From: Rhypophila decipiens
Taxonomy: Eukaryota > Ascomycota > Sordariomycetes > Sordariales > Naviculisporaceae
DNA: 64,000 nucleotides
NCBI GenBank assembly: GCA_033297075.1
Contig: MU858081.1
Span: forward strand, 1 to 64,000
Direction of reading: 5' to 3'
The position numbers were made by a program, and so were the translations under genes. Below the pieces are notes generated by a model. That model was not told the DNA's origin. It saw only the letters and a list, made by a program, of their open reading frames with translations, and ran no database searches. Positions 61,545-64,000 of this stretch are shown here, one piece after another (within the stretch, counting starts at the first letter, position 1; the number at the start of each line of letters is the position of its first letter).

Positions 61545-62143
61545 TGTTGAAAGGCATACTGCAGCAGCACCTGAAGCCGAGCGACAGCTTGGTATTTATG
61601 CCATGACCGAAGCAGTCGCGAGCTTCGTACTGTATGCGCCCGGGATGACGAGCGTGGGAAACGGAAGTCTGGGCTTGGGCTGCGAGACTCCGATCAGTGC
61701 TGCATGTACGGGTACTGGTGACGGTTTCAACGTTAAATGGGATTTGCAGGAAAGTCTTTCCAGGCTTTCTCTGGGACCCATCAATGACGACTTGCAAGGA
61801 TGCATGGGTGCTACGGCGCGGCTGGGAAGTCTGCAGCTGCCAGCCACTAAGCTTTAGCGTGGCAGGTGGGGCACAGTGGCCGCTTGAGGCCAATCGATAA
61901 ACCTTTCGCTATCAATTGCGGGCCCACGACTTTTTTCCTCGAATAATTTCCAACCCCACTATCGAAATCCCACCGAGGGCGAGTTGGTATGTCGGCGGGG
62001 ACTGGATGTAAAAGAAACACACCGCTTAGCAAATTCTACACGATCCAGAGTTGAGCGTGATCTGGCACGGATACCCAATAATCTCCTTTCGACATATACC
62101 CACCGTCGAGTAATCCCGAATACACCAACAATCAGCTCTCAGA
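61545..62143. promoter_or_regulatory. Bidirectional promoter region MDM31 / PNO1
   Basis: 599 bp between divergent start codons, so both promoters must lie here. Plus- and minus-strand frames in it are short artefacts. No individual site can be assigned. Confidence 0.55.
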
Positions 62144-63295
62144 ATGCCTGCGCCGACCGCGCTTCTCCAGCCCACCAAGGTCCCTGAGGCCGCAGCTGCT
62201 CCCACGCCCGACCAGGAAGATGAGCTCATCCTCGACGTCCATGACAGCAATCTCCCAGAAACTACAGCTGCTCTTCCGCCTTCAGACCCAGAAGATGTAG
62301 AGATGGCCGTTGACGAGGAGGGGCGGCCACGCTTCGCGCCTGGCAAAGACATCGTATGTCGAGACCTAGGTCAAAGCCGCTCGTTGCATCAAAGATGACT
62401 TGGCTAATATCCATGCAGGATCCTGCTCGTCGAGTCGAGAGAAGAAATATTCCTATCCCCCCTAACCGCATGTCTGCCTTGAAAATCAACTGGTCCAAAG
62501 TGAGCTAGCTACCTCTGATACCAAAAGACCTGTTACATTGTTTGTCCTGCTAACCCATTAACTCAGATGTAAGACACGAAACGCCTTGAAATCGTTTAAT
62601 TTGCAACCCTGACACGTCGATGGTCCTAGGTACGAAGCTCTGGCCGGCCACTGCAAGCTGCAGGTTCGCATGGACGTCAAGGAAAAGCGTGTGCAGTTAA
62701 GGACGAGCCGGTTTACAGAGCGGATAGAGACCCTTCAGATGGGCGCCGACTTCGTTTCAGCTTTCGCCATGGGATTCGATATTGACGATGCGATCGCATT
62801 ACTCCGCCTGGATTCTCTATACATCCAGTCCTTCGATATCAAGGATGTAAGGCAGACACTTGGGCCGGATGCGTTGGGACGTGCGATAGGCCGTATTGCT
62901 GGCAAGGACGGAGTACGTGACTTCCTCTGTTCCGTGGGTAAATGCGGGTTTTGCTGACTGAAATGTTTTACAGAAAACCAAATTCGCCATCGAGAATGGT
63001 AAGTATTTGCTTCCGAGGTGCTTGCCGCTTGATCTGTAGGCATTGAGCTGACCAATAATCACAAGCTACGAAAACTCGTATCGTACTCGCTGGTCAAAAG
63101 GTTCACATACTTGGTGGCTTCGAGAATATCGGCATGGCCCGTGAAAGGTATGTACAAGTCATCAAGCAGAAGGAAGTGGCGATTTACGAGGCTAACAACT
63201 GATGCAGCATCGTGTCGCTCGTTCTCGGCTCACAACCTGGCAAGGTCTACAACAGCCTCAGAATCATTGCGGGAAGAATGAAGGAGAGGTTTTGA
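62144..63295 (+). CDS. PNO1: Pre-rRNA processing KH protein Pno1/Dim2
   Basis: RNA-binding factor on 20S pre-rRNA that helps recruit Dim1 and position Nob1 during 40S maturation. Seven coding exons: 62144-62353, 62419-62499, 62567-62568, 62630-62912, 62974-62998, 63067-63148 and 63208-63295. They give 256 residues. Introns are 65, 67, 61, 61, 68 and 59 bp. The third exon is only two bases (AT): without it the frame is lost after LKINWSK, and with it the protein continues MYEALAGHCKLQVRMDVK, as expected. The C-terminal KH domain reads GRAIGRIAGKDGKTKFAIEN, then TKTRIVLAGQKVHILGGFEN and ends SLRIIAGRMKERF. The total length, divisible by three, supports every junction. Confidence 0.9.
62567..62568 (+). 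other. Two-base microexon of PNO1
   Basis: ACTCAG|AT|GTAAGA: a complete acceptor and donor surround two bases. Upstream intron 62500-62566 has branch-like GCTAAC; downstream intron 62569-62629 has branch-like CTGAC and ends CCTAG. AT plus the next exon's G makes the Met codon after WSK. Confidence 0.8.
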
Positions 63296-63777
63296 ATAAT
63301 GAAAAGAAAACTATGACGATTTGCGAACGAAAATTACACAATGATGTATGGGGCATCAGGACCATGGGTTTGGGCACGGAAATCATGGGAAAGGGCGTTC
63401 AGGAGCTATGCATCCCACCTCGATGGGTTCTTTTCTTGACGGGATTTAAGGCAAACTTTTCTGCCATGGCATCAATGAGACAGGGCTTGAGTGTAGATCG
63501 CCTTATGCTAGACATGTAGATGCATAAAAATGTTTATTTCAAGAAGCCAACTAAGCTAAAGGAGCTATGGAATGAGCAACAGACAGAGCATTGCGCAAGA
63601 AACCCAAACTTGGCAAAGATACCTATTTGAAGTCAATGAGAGGAGAAGCAGCAAAAACAGGGGTATCAGTAATTGGGTATCATGGTACTTTTCAAAGCAC
63701 ATCCCAAGGGTCAAAACGCCTATCCCAAAAAAACAAAGCCAACCTTCCCTGGCCTATTTTCCAATCTTGGAAACTGC
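63296..63777. other. Convergent 3' intergenic region
   Basis: Between PNO1 (+) and the edge-truncated gene (-). No additional gene is seen. Confidence 0.5.
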
Positions 63778-64000
63778 TCACTTTACGTGAACCTCCAGCT
63801 GGTTGGTATCGTCGGGATCGATATCAGCATCGGTAACCAAAGAGTCATCATCCAGCCTTTCGCCATCATACCAGATCTCAACCTTCCGCTCTGGACCGAT
63901 ACCCCGCTGCTTGCGAAATACCTGGATAATGATCGATACCGTCGTATCGTCGAACACGGTGGTATTCAAAGACTCGAGAGTCTTCGATTTGAGTATCACC
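63778..64000 (-). CDS. C-terminal part of a SUMO/ubiquitin-like-domain protein (cut by window edge)
   Basis: The minus-strand frame enters from the right edge and stops at 63778; the start lies outside the window. The visible 73 codons read as a beta-grasp fold: VILKSKTLESLNTTVFDDTT as the first strands, TVSIIIQVFRKQRGIG as the helix, KVEIWYDGERLDDDSLVTDA as strands 3 and 4, and NQLEVHVK as the last strand. The WYDGERLDDD turn resembles Rad60/Esc2-type SUMO-like domains. I infer a Rad60-SLD-like protein, but the fragment is short and the rest of the gene unseen. Confidence 0.55.
   Translation of the reverse strand, partial: VILKSKTLESLNTTVFDDTTVSIIIQVFRKQRGIGPERKVEIWYDGERLDDDSLVTDADIDPDDTNQLEVHVK

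Noticed and set aside
9871..64000. Search for a secondary-metabolite cluster, CRISPR array, prophage or intact transposon
   Set aside because: No polyketide or peptide synthetase, regularly spaced repeats, transposase, integrase or reverse transcriptase motif was seen in any frame.

Overview
The window comes from a filamentous ascomycete nuclear chromosome (Pezizomycotina; most likely Eurotiomycetes, which is my inference from protein recall, not a measurement). Three things support this: small 50-90 bp GT-AG introns with CTNAC-type branch points; fungal-only families (a UPF0643 protein, a Zn2Cys6 regulator, a CrzA-type C2H2 factor, Mdm31, a DUF7053-like protein, alternative oxidase); and an extremely AT-rich, TpA-rich, CpG-poor block at the left edge (1-540) that looks like DNA mutated by RIP. 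I rebuilt 19 complete protein genes plus one cut by the right edge. Nearly all spliced models close in frame and restore recognisable family motifs.

Layout. 0-11.2 kb: RIP-like block, mitochondrial S-adenosylmethionine carrier (+), UPF0643 protein (+), eIF3h (+), S-adenosylhomocysteine hydrolase (+), D-2-hydroxyacid dehydrogenase (-). 12.0-21.3 kb: Zn2Cys6 regulator (-) whose zinc cluster is spread over introns, one of 692 bp, followed by about 6 kb without a recognisable gene. 21.3-28.3 kb: Mix23/Cid2-like protein, NatA auxiliary subunit Naa15 and sphingoid long-chain-base kinase, all (+). 28.6-34.5 kb: Rrp1 (-), aspartate aminotransferase (+), syntaxin-18/Ufe1-type SNARE (-). 35.5-42.7 kb: one giant gene (-) for a 2283-residue low-complexity protein built from acidic-Trp-Gly / Lys-cluster / Glu-Pro repeats. 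42.7-47.2 kb: gene-poor. 47.2-55.6 kb: DUF7053-like protein (+), CrzA-type transcription factor (-), alternative oxidase (-). 57.2-63.3 kb: eIF3j (+), Mdm31 (-) and Pno1/Dim2 (+), the last two divergent from a 599 bp shared promoter. A SUMO/ubiquitin-like C-terminus (-) runs off the right edge.

Most genes are housekeeping. Translation and ribosome biogenesis are represented by eIF3h, eIF3j, Rrp1, Pno1 and Naa15, and mitochondrial functions by the SAM carrier, Mix23, AOX and Mdm31. There is no sign of a secondary-metabolite cluster, CRISPR, prophage or intact transposon. The most unusual items are the giant charge-patterned repeat protein, a 2-nucleotide microexon in PNO1, and the fragmented zinc cluster with a long intron next to a 6 kb gene-free region.
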